In this document: in pieces, positions 8,171-16,767 of the stretch
How the letters are laid out: the number at the start of each line of letters is the position of its first letter
How positions within the stretch are numbered: the stretch's first letter is position 1
Assembly: GCA_016703645.1 (NCBI GenBank)
Contig: JADJBR010000010.1
Location: 186,001-250,000 of the forward strand
Origin: Zoogloea sp.
GTDB taxonomy: Bacteria > Pseudomonadota > Gammaproteobacteria > Burkholderiales > Rhodocyclaceae
Direction: 5' to 3'
DNA: 64,000 bases
The notes under the pieces: model-generated
Database searches by the model: none
Seen by the model: only the letters and a program-made list of their open reading frames with translations
What the model was told of the DNA's origin: nothing
Translations under genes and position numbers: made by a program

Positions 8171-11100
8171 TCAGGCTGCCATCAGGGCAAGTTGCTGCTC
8201 GTCATACAGGTTGGCCAGCTGGCTCATGGCGCTCACGGCACCGTCGCTCACGCATTCGATGACCGTGGCACTGGTGGCGGTCACTTCGACCGTGATCACC
8301 GTCGAGCCCAGGGCTTCGTCGAGGCTGCGGTCGTCGCCCAGAAGGGCGGACAAGCTCGGCAGCTCGATGCCGGCGGCCTCGGCGTCGGCCACGGAGACGT
8401 TGAAATACACGTCGGCCATGTCGATGCTGCTGCCATCGGCGAGGGTTGCACTGGAACGCTCGAGGTGCAGGTTGCCCTGCTCATCGATGGCCGGCAGTTC
8501 GACGAAGTCCACCGTCAGGCTGGTCACGCCGGCCTCGGACAGGCTGCGCAGTTCGCCGTCGTCGGTCTGGTGGTTGCCATTCAGATCCTGCCAGACGCGC
8601 AGATCGCCGAATGCGGCATCCTTGGCATCGACGAAACCGTCGCCATTGCTGTCGAAGGATTCCAGCTTGGCAAAGCCGTCGCCCTTGCTGTAACCGCCGA
8701 ACAATTCGGCCACGCTGGTGACCTTGCCATCACCGTCGATATCGACGGCCAGGAAGGCGTCCCCGGAGGAGATCCAGCCGCTGTCAATACCGGCACCGGT
8801 ACCCAGCAGGTCGAACTTGCCACCCGAATCTTCCCGGGCGATGGTCTGGATGCCATTGCCATCCAGGTCAAGGACAATCGGAGTGATGCCGGCATCCCAC
8901 GTCATGTCAGCCTCACCGGACACCAGGTTGGTGTAAGCCGTGTAGGCGACGCTGGTGTAGGTTGCGGCAACACCGTCGGAATCCACACTGTCGTTGGTAC
9001 CGATGTTGGGATCAGCCCAGCTCCAGTACCTGACCGAGGCGCCATCCGAGGTATGGATGCCACTGGTCTTGTCGAAGGCGATGCGGTAGGTGCCCGGATC
9101 CAGGTTGGTGAACTTGTAGTTGCCGTTCACATCGGTGTAGGTCGTCGCAATGGTGGTGCCTGACGCGTTCTGCAGCATCACCTTGACGTTCTTCACCACG
9201 CCTTCGCCCGCATCCTGGACATCGTCGTGATCCCAATCAGCCCAGACCTTGTCCCCGATGCTGGCCTTGCGATACAGGCCGGCATCCAGTTTGAGCAGGG
9301 ACTGACCAGCGGCCAGGGAGAAGATGCCGGAGTAGCCCGTCGAATTGACCGCGCTGTCGGTGCCGTTCCAGCCCGCCTGATCCTGCTTGGTGTAGTAGTA
9401 GCCGGTCGGGGCCACCACCTGCACCTTGTAATCACCGGCATTGACGTTGCTGAACAGGTAGTTGCCGTTCGTGTCCGTCACCGTCGTTGCCACCACGGTG
9501 CCGGCGGAGTTGAGCAGCTTCACGGTCACGCCCTTGACACCGGCCTCACCGGCATCCTGGATGCCGTTGTAGTTCATGTCTTCCCACACCCGGTCGCCAA
9601 CGCTGGCCGTAGTGGGCGGCGGGCAATAGATGCCCGCATCCAGGGACACATCGTTCTCGCCGGCCACCAGGGTGGTGAGGGCCGACTTGCCGGTGGTGGT
9701 ATCCACATCGGAATCCACCGCATCGTTGGCGCCCTGGTCCTTGGCCGAGAAGACGTAGCCGGTGGGGGCCACGACCTGTACAGCGTAGTCACCGGGGTTC
9801 AGGTTGCTGAACTTGTAGTTGCCGCTGGCATCGGTGGTGGTGGTAGCCACCACGTTGCCATTGGCGTCGAGCAGCTTGACGGTAACGCCACTGGCGCCCG
9901 CTTCGCCGGCATCCTGAATGCCATCCTTGTCGGTATCGCACCACACCTTGTCGCCGAGGGATGCGCGGGCCTTGTAGAAGCCGGCATCGACGGTGAGGTT
10001 GTTGCTGCCGCCGGTCAGGGTGTAGAGACCGGAGATTCCGCCAGCATCGATGTCGCTGTCGGTGGCATCGGTCGCCACGGCGGCGTCCTTGGTGGTGATG
10101 ACGTAGCCGGTCGGCGTGACCACCTGAACCTTGTAGCTGCCTGCCGGCAGGCCGCTGAACAGGTAGTTTCCGCTGGCGTCGGTGGTGGTGGTGGTCAGCA
10201 CCGTACCGGCGCTGTTGAGCAGCTTCACGGTGACCCCGGCGATGCCGGCTTCACCCGCGTCTTGACGGCCGTTGGCATTGGCGTCTTCCCACACCTTGTC
10301 ACCGATGCTGACATCGGTGGCGCAGAAGGCCGACGGCGTGCTCACGACCAGGTTCTGGATCTTGAAGTAATCCTCCGGAGACGTATCCGTCGTGTCTGCA
10401 GCCACGATCAGGACGTTACCCACGTATCCGGCGGCGTTCAGATCCGCCCAGCGGGCGCTGGTCAGGTCGGTCAGGTTGACCTCGGTAAAGCCCATGCTCG
10501 ACAGCACGGCATCGGACAGGGTGATATGGCTGTCAAACGCACCATTCACCGTACCGATCCACACCTTCATGTCGCTGTCACCCACCACATAGCCCAGGTA
10601 GGTCTTGTCGACCACCACGGCCTGGGAGAACTCGAACAGGACGTAGTTGTCCCGGCCCACGTTATCCAAGGTGTGAGTGTTGCTGGAACCCGTACCTTCC
10701 GAGCTGTCGGTCACGCCCAGACCGCCGCCGTAGGCGCCAAGGTAGGCCGTGCTCCACGCGCCGGTGCTCTTGTCACGGCTGAAAGCGCTGGCATTCACCG
10801 AGACGCCGTTGTTGGAGAAGCACAGGATGTTCCCATCCGTGCCGTCCGTGGCCATGTTGCCGTTGAAGTCGAAGGTGGCGGTCACCACCTTGGCAGCCAG
10901 GCCGGCGTCCCAGGTCGTGTCGTTCTCACCCGACTCCAACACGGTGGTCACGGTCTTGCCAGTGGTCTGGTCCGCATCGGAATCCAAGGCATCGTTGGCG
11001 CCCTGGTCCTTGGCGGTGATGGCGTAGCCCGTGGGCGCCACGACCTGCACCGAGTAGCTGCCCGGCACCAGATCCTTGAACAGGTAGTTGCCATTGGCGT

Positions 11101-14100
11101 CGGTCATGGTGGTGGCCACCACGGTGCCGGCGCTGTCCAGCAGCTTCACGGTCACACCGACAACGCCAGCTTCGCTGGCATCCTGGATGCCGTCGTTGTC
11201 GCAATCAGCCCAAACCTTGTCGCCGATGGAAGCCTTCTGGTACAGGCCCGCATCCCAGGACAGATCCGCTTCACCGGTGGCCAGCGTGGTGACGATGGTC
11301 TTGCCGGTGGTCGGGTCGAAGTCGCTGTCGGTGGCGTCGTTGCCGCCCTGATCCTTGGCGCTCAGGAAGTAGCCGGTGGGGGCCACGATCTGGGCGGAGT
11401 AATCACCCGGGGTCAGGTTGTCGAACAGGTAGTTGCCGTTGGCGTCGGTCGTGGTGGTGGCCACCACGGCGCCGGCGCTGTTCAGCAGCTTGACGGTGAC
11501 GCCGGCAATGCCGGCTTCACCCGCGTCCTGCACGCCATTGGCGTTCTTGTCCAGCCACACCTTGTCGCCGTAGGAAGCGGTAGCCTGGGTCAGGCCGGCA
11601 TCCACGGAGCTGTCGGTTTCACCGGACTCAAGGTTGATGACGCCGGACTTGCCGGTGCTATCCACATCGCTGTCGGTGGTGTCGTTGCCGCCCAGGTCCT
11701 TGCCGGTGAAGCTCGTACCAGCCGGCGCCACGACCTGAACCGAGTAGTTGCCCGGCACCAGATCCTTGAACAGGTAGTTGCCGTTGGCGTCGGTGGTTGC
11801 GGTGGAAACGACGTTGCCGTTGCTGTCGAGCAGCTTCACGGTGACACCGGAGACACCGGCTTCGCCCGTGTCCTGAACACCGTTCTTGTTGGTGTCCAGC
11901 CACACCTTGTCGCCGAGGGCAGCCTTCTGATACAGACCGGCATCCCAGGTCGGATCGGTTTCACCGGCGCTGAGGGTGGTGTTGATGGTCTTGCCGGTGG
12001 TCGGATCGATGTCGCTGTCGGTGGTGTCGTTGCCGCCCTGGTCCTTCGGGCTGACAAAGTAGCCCGTCGGTGCGGCGACCTGTACAGCATAGTCACCTGG
12101 GGTCAGGTTGCTGAACTGGTAGTTGCCGTTGGCATCGGTCGTGGAGGTGCCCACCACGGTACCGGTGCTGTCGAGCAGCTTGACGGTGACACCGGCAATA
12201 CCGGCTTCACCGGCGTCCTGCACGCCGTTGGCATTCTTGTCCAACCACACCTTGTCGCCGATGGCGGCGGTGCGCTCGTCAACGAAGTCGTTGCCGGTGC
12301 TGGAGGTGCCCGCAGGCAGCGTCACGGTGATGCTGTTCGGGTTGCCACCATCAATGTCGGAAACGTCCAGGTAACCCGGCTTGTTGGTTTCGACGACGGT
12401 GTAGGTGCCAGCCGGCACGTTGTTGAACGTGTAGTTGCCGTTGGCATCGGTCGTGGTGGTCTGCACCACGGTGCCGGTGCTGTCCTTGAGCTGAACGGTC
12501 ACGCCAGCGATCGGGGTGTCGCCGCTGTTGTTGTTGTCCAGGTCTTCACGCACGGTACCGGAGATGGAACCGGGGTTGGCCACGATGCCGGCGTCCCAGG
12601 TCTTGTCCGATTCGCCCGAATCCAGAACGGTCTGGATGGTCTTGCCGGTGCTGGTGTCGGCATCGCTGTCCGCAGCGTCCGAACCCACATCCTGCGAGGT
12701 GAACACGTAGCCGGTGGGCAGCGTGGTCTTGTCGAACTGCACGCTGTAGGTGCCCGGCTTCAGGCTGGTGAAGAGGTAGTTGCCGCTGGCGTCGGTGGTC
12801 TGGGTGGTGACCACGTTGCCCGCTGCATCCAGCAGCGACACCTTGACGCCCTGCACGCCGGCTTCGCCCGCGTCCTGCACGCCGTTCTTGTTGGTGTCGT
12901 ACCAGACCTTGTCGCCCAGCTCGGCCAGCTTGTACAGGCCGGCATCCACGTTCGGGTTGTTCTGACCGGACTGCAGGGTCACCGGGGCCGTCTGGCCGGC
13001 GGCGTTGATGTCGCTGTCGGTCACTTCATTGCCGCCCAGGTCCTGGCCGGTGATTTCGTAGCCGGCAGGCTTGAGCACGGCCACCGTGTAGGTGCCCGGG
13101 GTGACGGTGAAGCCGTAGTTGCCGTTGGCGTCGGTGGTCGTGCTTTGCACCACGTTGCCGCTGGGGTCCTTGAGCTGCACGGTGACGTTGGCAATGCCGC
13201 TTTCGCCGGCATCCTGCACGCCGTTGGCGTTCTTGTCTTCCCACACCCGGTCGCCCAGGGTGGCAGGACGCTCGTCAACGAAGTCGTTGCCGGTGCTCGA
13301 CGTGCCTGCGGGCAGGGTCACGGTGATCACGTTGGGATCGCCACCATCCACGTCGCCCACGTCGGTGTAACCCGGCTTGTTGGTTTCGACGACGGTGTAG
13401 GTGCCGGCCGGCACGTTGTTGAACGTGTAGTTGCCGTTGGTATCGGTCGTGGTGGTCTGCACCACGGTGCCGGTGCTGTCCTTGAGCTGAACGGTCACGC
13501 CAGCGATCGGGGTGTCGCCGCTGTTGTTGTTGTCCAGGTCTTCACGCACGGTACCGGAGATGGAACCGGGGTTGGCCACGATGCCGGCGTCCCAGGTCTT
13601 GTCCGATTCGCCCGAATCCAGAACGGTCTGGATGGTCTTGCCGGTGCTGGTGTCGGCATCGCTGTCCGCAGCGTCCGAACCCACATCCTTCGAGGTGAAC
13701 ACGTAGCCGGTGGGCAGCGTGGTCTTGTCGAACTGCACGCTGTAGGTGCCCGGCTTCAGGCTGGTGAAGAGGTAGTTGCCGCTGGCGTCGGTGGTCTGGG
13801 TGGTGACCACGTTGCCCGCTGCATCCAGCAGGGAAACCTTGACGCCCTGCACGCCCTTGAGCACGGCCACCGTGTAGGTGCCCGGGGTGACGGTGAAGCC
13901 GTAGTTGCCGTTGGCGTCGGTGGTCGTGCTTTGCACCACGTTGCCGCTGGGGTCCTTGAGCTGCACGGTGACGTTGGCAATGCCGCTTTCACCGGCATCC
14001 TGAACGCCGTTGGCGTTCTTGTCTTCCCACACCCGGTCGCCCAGGGTGGCAGGACGCTCGTCAACGAACACATTCCCGGTGCTCGAACCACCCGGGGTCA

Positions 14101-16039
14101 CGGTCACGGCGATGGTGTTGGGGTTGCCGCCATCCACGTCGCCCACGTCGGTGTAACCCGGCTTGTTGGTTTCGACAACGGTGTAGTTGCCGGCCGGCAC
14201 GTTGTTGAAGACGTAGTTGCCGTTGGCGTCGGTCGTGGTGGTCTGCACCACGTTGCCCGCCGGATCCTTCAGTTCGACGGTCACGCCCGGGATCGGGGTG
14301 TCGCCCACGTTGTCGTTGTCCAGGTCTTCCAGCACGGAGCCGGACACCACGCCCGGCAGGCGCTCATCAACGAAGTCATTGCCGGTACTGTCGGTGCCGG
14401 GGGGCAGCATCACAGCGATCACGTTGGGATCGCCACCATCCACGTCACCCACATCCGAGAAGCCCGGCTTGTTGGTCTCGACGACGGTGTAGTTGCCGGC
14501 CGGTACGTTATTGAACGTGTAGTTGCCGTTGGCGTCGGTGGTGGTGGTCTGCACCACGGTGCCGGTGCTGTCCTTCAGTTGTACGGTCACGCCCGCGATC
14601 GGAACATCGCCGGTGTTGTCGTTGTCCTGATCTTCAGTCACGGTGCCCGAGATGGAACCGGGATTGGCCACGATGCCGGCGTCCCAGGTCAGGTCCGATT
14701 CGCCCGATACCAGTTCGGTCTGGATGGTGGTGCCGTCCAGCGGGTTCGCGTCGGAGTCGGCGCCATCGGCACCGGCATCGCGGGTGGTGAAGCGATAGCC
14801 GGCAGGCAGGGTGGCCGGATCGAAGGCGATGCTATAGACGCCCGGCTTGAGCCCGGAGAAAAGATAGTTGCCGTTTGCATCGGTGGCGATCGGGCCATCA
14901 ACGGCATTGCCGTTGGCGTCGAGCAGGCGAACCTGGACGCCCTGGACACCGGCCTCGCCCGCGTCCTGCACACCGTTGCCGTTGACGTCGAGCCACACGC
15001 GATTGCCGATCTCGGCGGTGCGATAAAGGCCGGCGTCAATGGTGTTGTTGACGTCGCCAGCAGCGACGGTGACGGTGGCACTACGGCCGGTGCCGTCCAC
15101 ATCGCTATCGACGGTGTCATCGGCACCCACATCCGGCTCCGTCGGCGCGTAGCCGGCGGGGGCGACAACGGACACGAAGTAGCTGCCCGCATTGACCGTG
15201 AAGCTGTACTTGCCGGCCGCATCGGTGGTGGTGGTCTGCACCAGATTGCCCTGGGGATCGCGCAGCTGGACGGTCACACCGCCAATGCCGGCTTCGCCCG
15301 AGTCCTGCAGGCCGTTACCGTTGATGTCTTCCCACACGGTGTCGCCGATGACCGCCTTGGCGGGAGGCGGGACATTGAAGGTGAAGGTATTGGGGGTCAG
15401 ATCCAGGTCATTGCCACCACAGCCATCGGTACCGCCGGAGTCACGCACCTGGAAGGTGAAACCAATGGCGCCGCCGGCATCGGTCGGGGCAAGGTAGGTG
15501 AGATGGCCGGCGGCCACATCGGAAGCTAGCACCTCCTGGCCCGCCACCACGGCGAAACCGTTGAGCAGCAGGGTTCCCGCCGTCGGCAGGGTGGTGATGA
15601 CCACCGACTTGAAGCTGTCGCCTTCGACAGGATCGGAAAAACCGAAATCGTCCAGTCCGAGCACGTACACGTCGCCGCTGGCGACATTGGCGGAGTCATC
15701 CGTGCCGGAGGGCGCGTCATTGACCGGTGTGACGGTGATGGAGAGATCGAGGATGAAGGTGTTGCCGGTGCTGTCGGTGCCGAGAACGCGAACCTTCAGC
15801 TCGCCATTGAAGTTCGGCAGTTGCGTTGCATCGACAGTGAAGGTGTCCTTGTCCACGGCCGTGAAGTAGCCGGAAGTGGCTTCGACGTACTTGGTGCCGT
15901 CATAAACGTAGAGCTTGATCCGCGCAGGATCCACTGCGGAGTAGTTGGGATCGGCTTGCTTGAGCAGATCGAACAGCTCGAAATTCTTGCTGGTGTCTTC
16001 GCAAAGGGAAACGCTGGTTGAGTACCGCGTAGTTGCCAT
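8171..16039 (-). CDS. Giant T1SS adhesin with SdrD-B-like repeats (2622 aa)
   Basis: Likely cell-surface or biofilm adhesin exported by the divergent ABC/HlyD/TolC genes. No Sec signal is present; the protein starts MATTRYSTSVSLCED after a GGAGG site. Residues 1-225 resemble bacterial Ig/cadherin-like modules (VTVTPVNDAPSG). About 17 SdrD-B-type modules follow, each with GDKVWxDxNxNGxQDAGEAG or SGTVxEDxDNDNxGD, then TTDANGNYxF and TWDAGL. They are interrupted at about residues 1716-1909 by one non-repeated domain. The C-terminal 240 residues hold VLDLDGNG and further Asp-rich Ca-binding loops (DIDGDGKVTS, DSNGDGFVDA). The chain ends in the hydrophobic LYDEQQLALMAA, as expected for a type I secretion signal. 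Canonical RTX nonapeptides are absent. The call as T1SS substrate rests on the ending and the neighbours. Confidence 0.9.
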   Translation of the reverse strand: MATTRYSTSVSLCEDTSKNFELFDLLKQADPNYSAVDPARIKLYVYDGTKYVEATSGYFTAVDKDTFTVDATQLPNFNGELKVRVLGTDSTGNTFILDLSITVTPVNDAPSGTDDSANVASGDVYVLGLDDFGFSDPVEGDSFKSVVITTLPTAGTLLLNGFAVVAGQEVLASDVAAGHLTYLAPTDAGGAIGFTFQVRDSGGTDGCGGNDLDLTPNTFTFNVPPPAKAVIGDTVWEDINGNGLQDSGEAGIGGVTVQLRDPQGNLVQTTTTDAAGKYSFTVNAGSYFVSVVAPAGYAPTEPDVGADDTVDSDVDGTGRSATVTVAAGDVNNTIDAGLYRTAEIGNRVWLDVNGNGVQDAGEAGVQGVQVRLLDANGNAVDGPIATDANGNYLFSGLKPGVYSIAFDPATLPAGYRFTTRDAGADGADSDANPLDGTTIQTELVSGESDLTWDAGIVANPGSISGTVTEDQDNDNTGDVPIAGVTVQLKDSTGTVVQTTTTDANGNYTFNNVPAGNYTVVETNKPGFSDVGDVDGGDPNVIAVMLPPGTDSTGNDFVDERLPGVVSGSVLEDLDNDNVGDTPIPGVTVELKDPAGNVVQTTTTDANGNYVFNNVPAGNYTVVETNKPGYTDVGDVDGGNPNTIAVTVTPGGSSTGNVFVDERPATLGDRVWEDKNANGVQDAGESGIANVTVQLKDPSGNVVQSTTTDANGNYGFTVTPGTYTVAVLKGVQGVKVSLLDAAGNVVTTQTTDASGNYLFTSLKPGTYSVQFDKTTLPTGYVFTSKDVGSDAADSDADTSTGKTIQTVLDSGESDKTWDAGIVANPGSISGTVREDLDNNNSGDTPIAGVTVQLKDSTGTVVQTTTTDTNGNYTFNNVPAGTYTVVETNKPGYTDVGDVDGGDPNVITVTLPAGTSSTGNDFVDERPATLGDRVWEDKNANGVQDAGESGIANVTVQLKDPSGNVVQSTTTDANGNYGFTVTPGTYTVAVLKPAGYEITGQDLGGNEVTDSDINAAGQTAPVTLQSGQNNPNVDAGLYKLAELGDKVWYDTNKNGVQDAGEAGVQGVKVSLLDAAGNVVTTQTTDASGNYLFTSLKPGTYSVQFDKTTLPTGYVFTSQDVGSDAADSDADTSTGKTIQTVLDSGESDKTWDAGIVANPGSISGTVREDLDNNNSGDTPIAGVTVQLKDSTGTVVQTTTTDANGNYTFNNVPAGTYTVVETNKPGYLDVSDIDGGNPNSITVTLPAGTSSTGNDFVDERTAAIGDKVWLDKNANGVQDAGEAGIAGVTVKLLDSTGTVVGTSTTDANGNYQFSNLTPGDYAVQVAAPTGYFVSPKDQGGNDTTDSDIDPTTGKTINTTLSAGETDPTWDAGLYQKAALGDKVWLDTNKNGVQDTGEAGVSGVTVKLLDSNGNVVSTATTDANGNYLFKDLVPGNYSVQVVAPAGTSFTGKDLGGNDTTDSDVDSTGKSGVINLESGETDSSVDAGLTQATASYGDKVWLDKNANGVQDAGEAGIAGVTVKLLNSAGAVVATTTTDANGNYLFDNLTPGDYSAQIVAPTGYFLSAKDQGGNDATDSDFDPTTGKTIVTTLATGEADLSWDAGLYQKASIGDKVWADCDNDGIQDASEAGVVGVTVKLLDSAGTVVATTMTDANGNYLFKDLVPGSYSVQVVAPTGYAITAKDQGANDALDSDADQTTGKTVTTVLESGENDTTWDAGLAAKVVTATFDFNGNMATDGTDGNILCFSNNGVSVNASAFSRDKSTGAWSTAYLGAYGGGLGVTDSSEGTGSSNTHTLDNVGRDNYVLFEFSQAVVVDKTYLGYVVGDSDMKVWIGTVNGAFDSHITLSDAVLSSMGFTEVNLTDLTSARWADLNAAGYVGNVLIVAADTTDTSPEDYFKIQNLVVSTPSAFCATDVSIGDKVWEDANANGRQDAGEAGIAGVTVKLLNSAGTVLTTTTTDASGNYLFSGLPAGSYKVQVVTPTGYVITTKDAAVATDATDSDIDAGGISGLYTLTGGSNNLTVDAGFYKARASLGDKVWCDTDKDGIQDAGEAGASGVTVKLLDANGNVVATTTTDASGNYKFSNLNPGDYAVQVVAPTGYVFSAKDQGANDAVDSDVDTTTGKSALTTLVAGENDVSLDAGIYCPPPTTASVGDRVWEDMNYNGIQDAGEAGVKGVTVKLLNSAGTVVATTVTDTNGNYLFSNVNAGDYKVQVVAPTGYYYTKQDQAGWNGTDSAVNSTGYSGIFSLAAGQSLLKLDAGLYRKASIGDKVWADWDHDDVQDAGEGVVKNVKVMLQNASGTTIATTYTDVNGNYKFTNLDPGTYRIAFDKTSGIHTSDGASVRYWSWADPNIGTNDSVDSDGVAATYTSVAYTAYTNLVSGEADMTWDAGITPIVLDLDGNGIQTIAREDSGGKFDLLGTGAGIDSGWISSGDAFLAVDIDGDGKVTSVAELFGGYSKGDGFAKLESFDSNGDGFVDAKDAAFGDLRVWQDLNGNHQTDDGELRSLSEAGVTSLTVDFVELPAIDEQGNLHLERSSATLADGSSIDMADVYFNVSVADAEAAGIELPSLSALLGDDRSLDEALGSTVITVEVTATSATVIECVSDGAVSAMSQLANLYDEQQLALMAA
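12375..14156 (-). repeat. Nearly identical tandem duplication inside the adhesin gene
   Basis: Bases from about 12375 to 12860 recur almost unchanged 996 bases further on (13371-13856). The next block, 13071-13282, recurs at 13857-14066, an offset of only 786. The second unit has therefore lost 210 bases (70 codons) at a junction reading TYTVAVLK-GVQGVKV, in frame. This is a recent duplication followed by an in-frame deletion between homologous modules. Confidence 0.85.
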
Positions 16040-16119
16040 GAACGACCTCCATGTTTTGGCGTGTTGTTTCGCCTGACCCTGCGCCAAGGGCGGCGAATTA
16101 AGAAAAACGGAGGTTCAAC

Positions 16120-16135
16120 TGCAATTTGCGGGCCA
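16120..16135 (-). promoter_or_regulatory. Sigma-54 (-24/-12) promoter for the adhesin gene
   Basis: On the minus strand TGGCCCGCAAATTGCA matches the consensus TGGCACG-N4-TTGCA, with GG and GC exactly ten bases apart. It lies about 80 bases upstream of the adhesin start, which leaves a normal leader. Activity is inferred. Confidence 0.7.
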
Positions 16136-16767
16136 CCACACCCTTCTTAACTGTCAAAAACGATAATTTCAATACCACTCAATAACTTAATGGATTCTAT
16201 CGGGTTTTTTACGTGTGTAAAAAATCACGAACCAAAGGGGGGTGTAAAAAAATTCGACAGACAAGAATGGGGAAAAGGATTGCGGGGGTGACGACAAGCC
16301 TTCAGAAAATTGACGCCATGGTCATATAAATAGGCGTTTAGTTATTGATATATATACTTTCTTATACACAAATAGTCACCTCCTAACGAACCCTCAAAGG
16401 ATCTCGTCCCCTACTTTCGATACGTGAAGGAACCCACGAAATTCTCCGACAGGGAAAATTCCACACCCGCAGCACAGGAATTAACACTTTTTTTCACAAT
16501 AAAAAAAACAAATTTGCATTCAGAAAACGACGAATAAGGCGCAGATTAAAGACAACGTATTTGTGAAAATTGCCTATTTCTCCACAAAGCTCATTGTCAC
16601 CAGCACTCCGTGGAGCGTGATCCAGTACCTACCTCATGTCATCAAGGCAAACCCTCGTGACTTTTTTACATTTGGCATTTGCGCTCCTGTGGCACCATCG
16701 GCCTCCTGAATCATGCGAAGGCCGATTTCCGGCCGCCGCTCAGCACGACTAACCGAGCATTCTGCCC
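16136..16767. promoter_or_regulatory. AT-rich divergent control region with TTTTTTACA motifs
   Basis: This 630-base gene-free region between the adhesin and the T1SS operon is far AT-richer than its surroundings. It contains the 20-base palindrome at 16205-16224 (TTTTTTAC-GTGT-GTAAAAAA). The same 9-mer TTTTTTACA appears again, inverted at 16243-16251 and direct at 16662-16670. The last copy is about 100 bases upstream of the ABC gene. A further copy precedes the second PEP-CTERM gene (22096). Such placement fits activator sites for sigma-54 promoters. No open frame with gene-like composition was seen, and no sigma-54 promoter was found for the plus-strand operon. Confidence 0.55.

Noticed and set aside
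9227-15529. Open frame of 2100 codons on the plus strand opposite the adhesin
   Set aside because: It mirrors the repeat array in the complementary frame, has Gly/Val/His/Ala-rich low-complexity sequence and no start signal. The minus-strand protein has recognisable domains and a ribosome site.
8171-16039. CRISPR or RTX-toxin interpretation of the repeat-rich adhesin region
   Set aside because: Repeats are coding, about 330 bases each, in frame, with no spacers. RTX nonapeptides (GGxGxDxxx) are not present, so only a T1SS adhesin is called.
16681-16740. Sigma-54 promoter for the T1SS exporter operon (TGGCACC and AGGCCGA near 16690-16735)
   Set aside because: The GG-to-GC spacing is off by one or the -12 element is poor; not reported.
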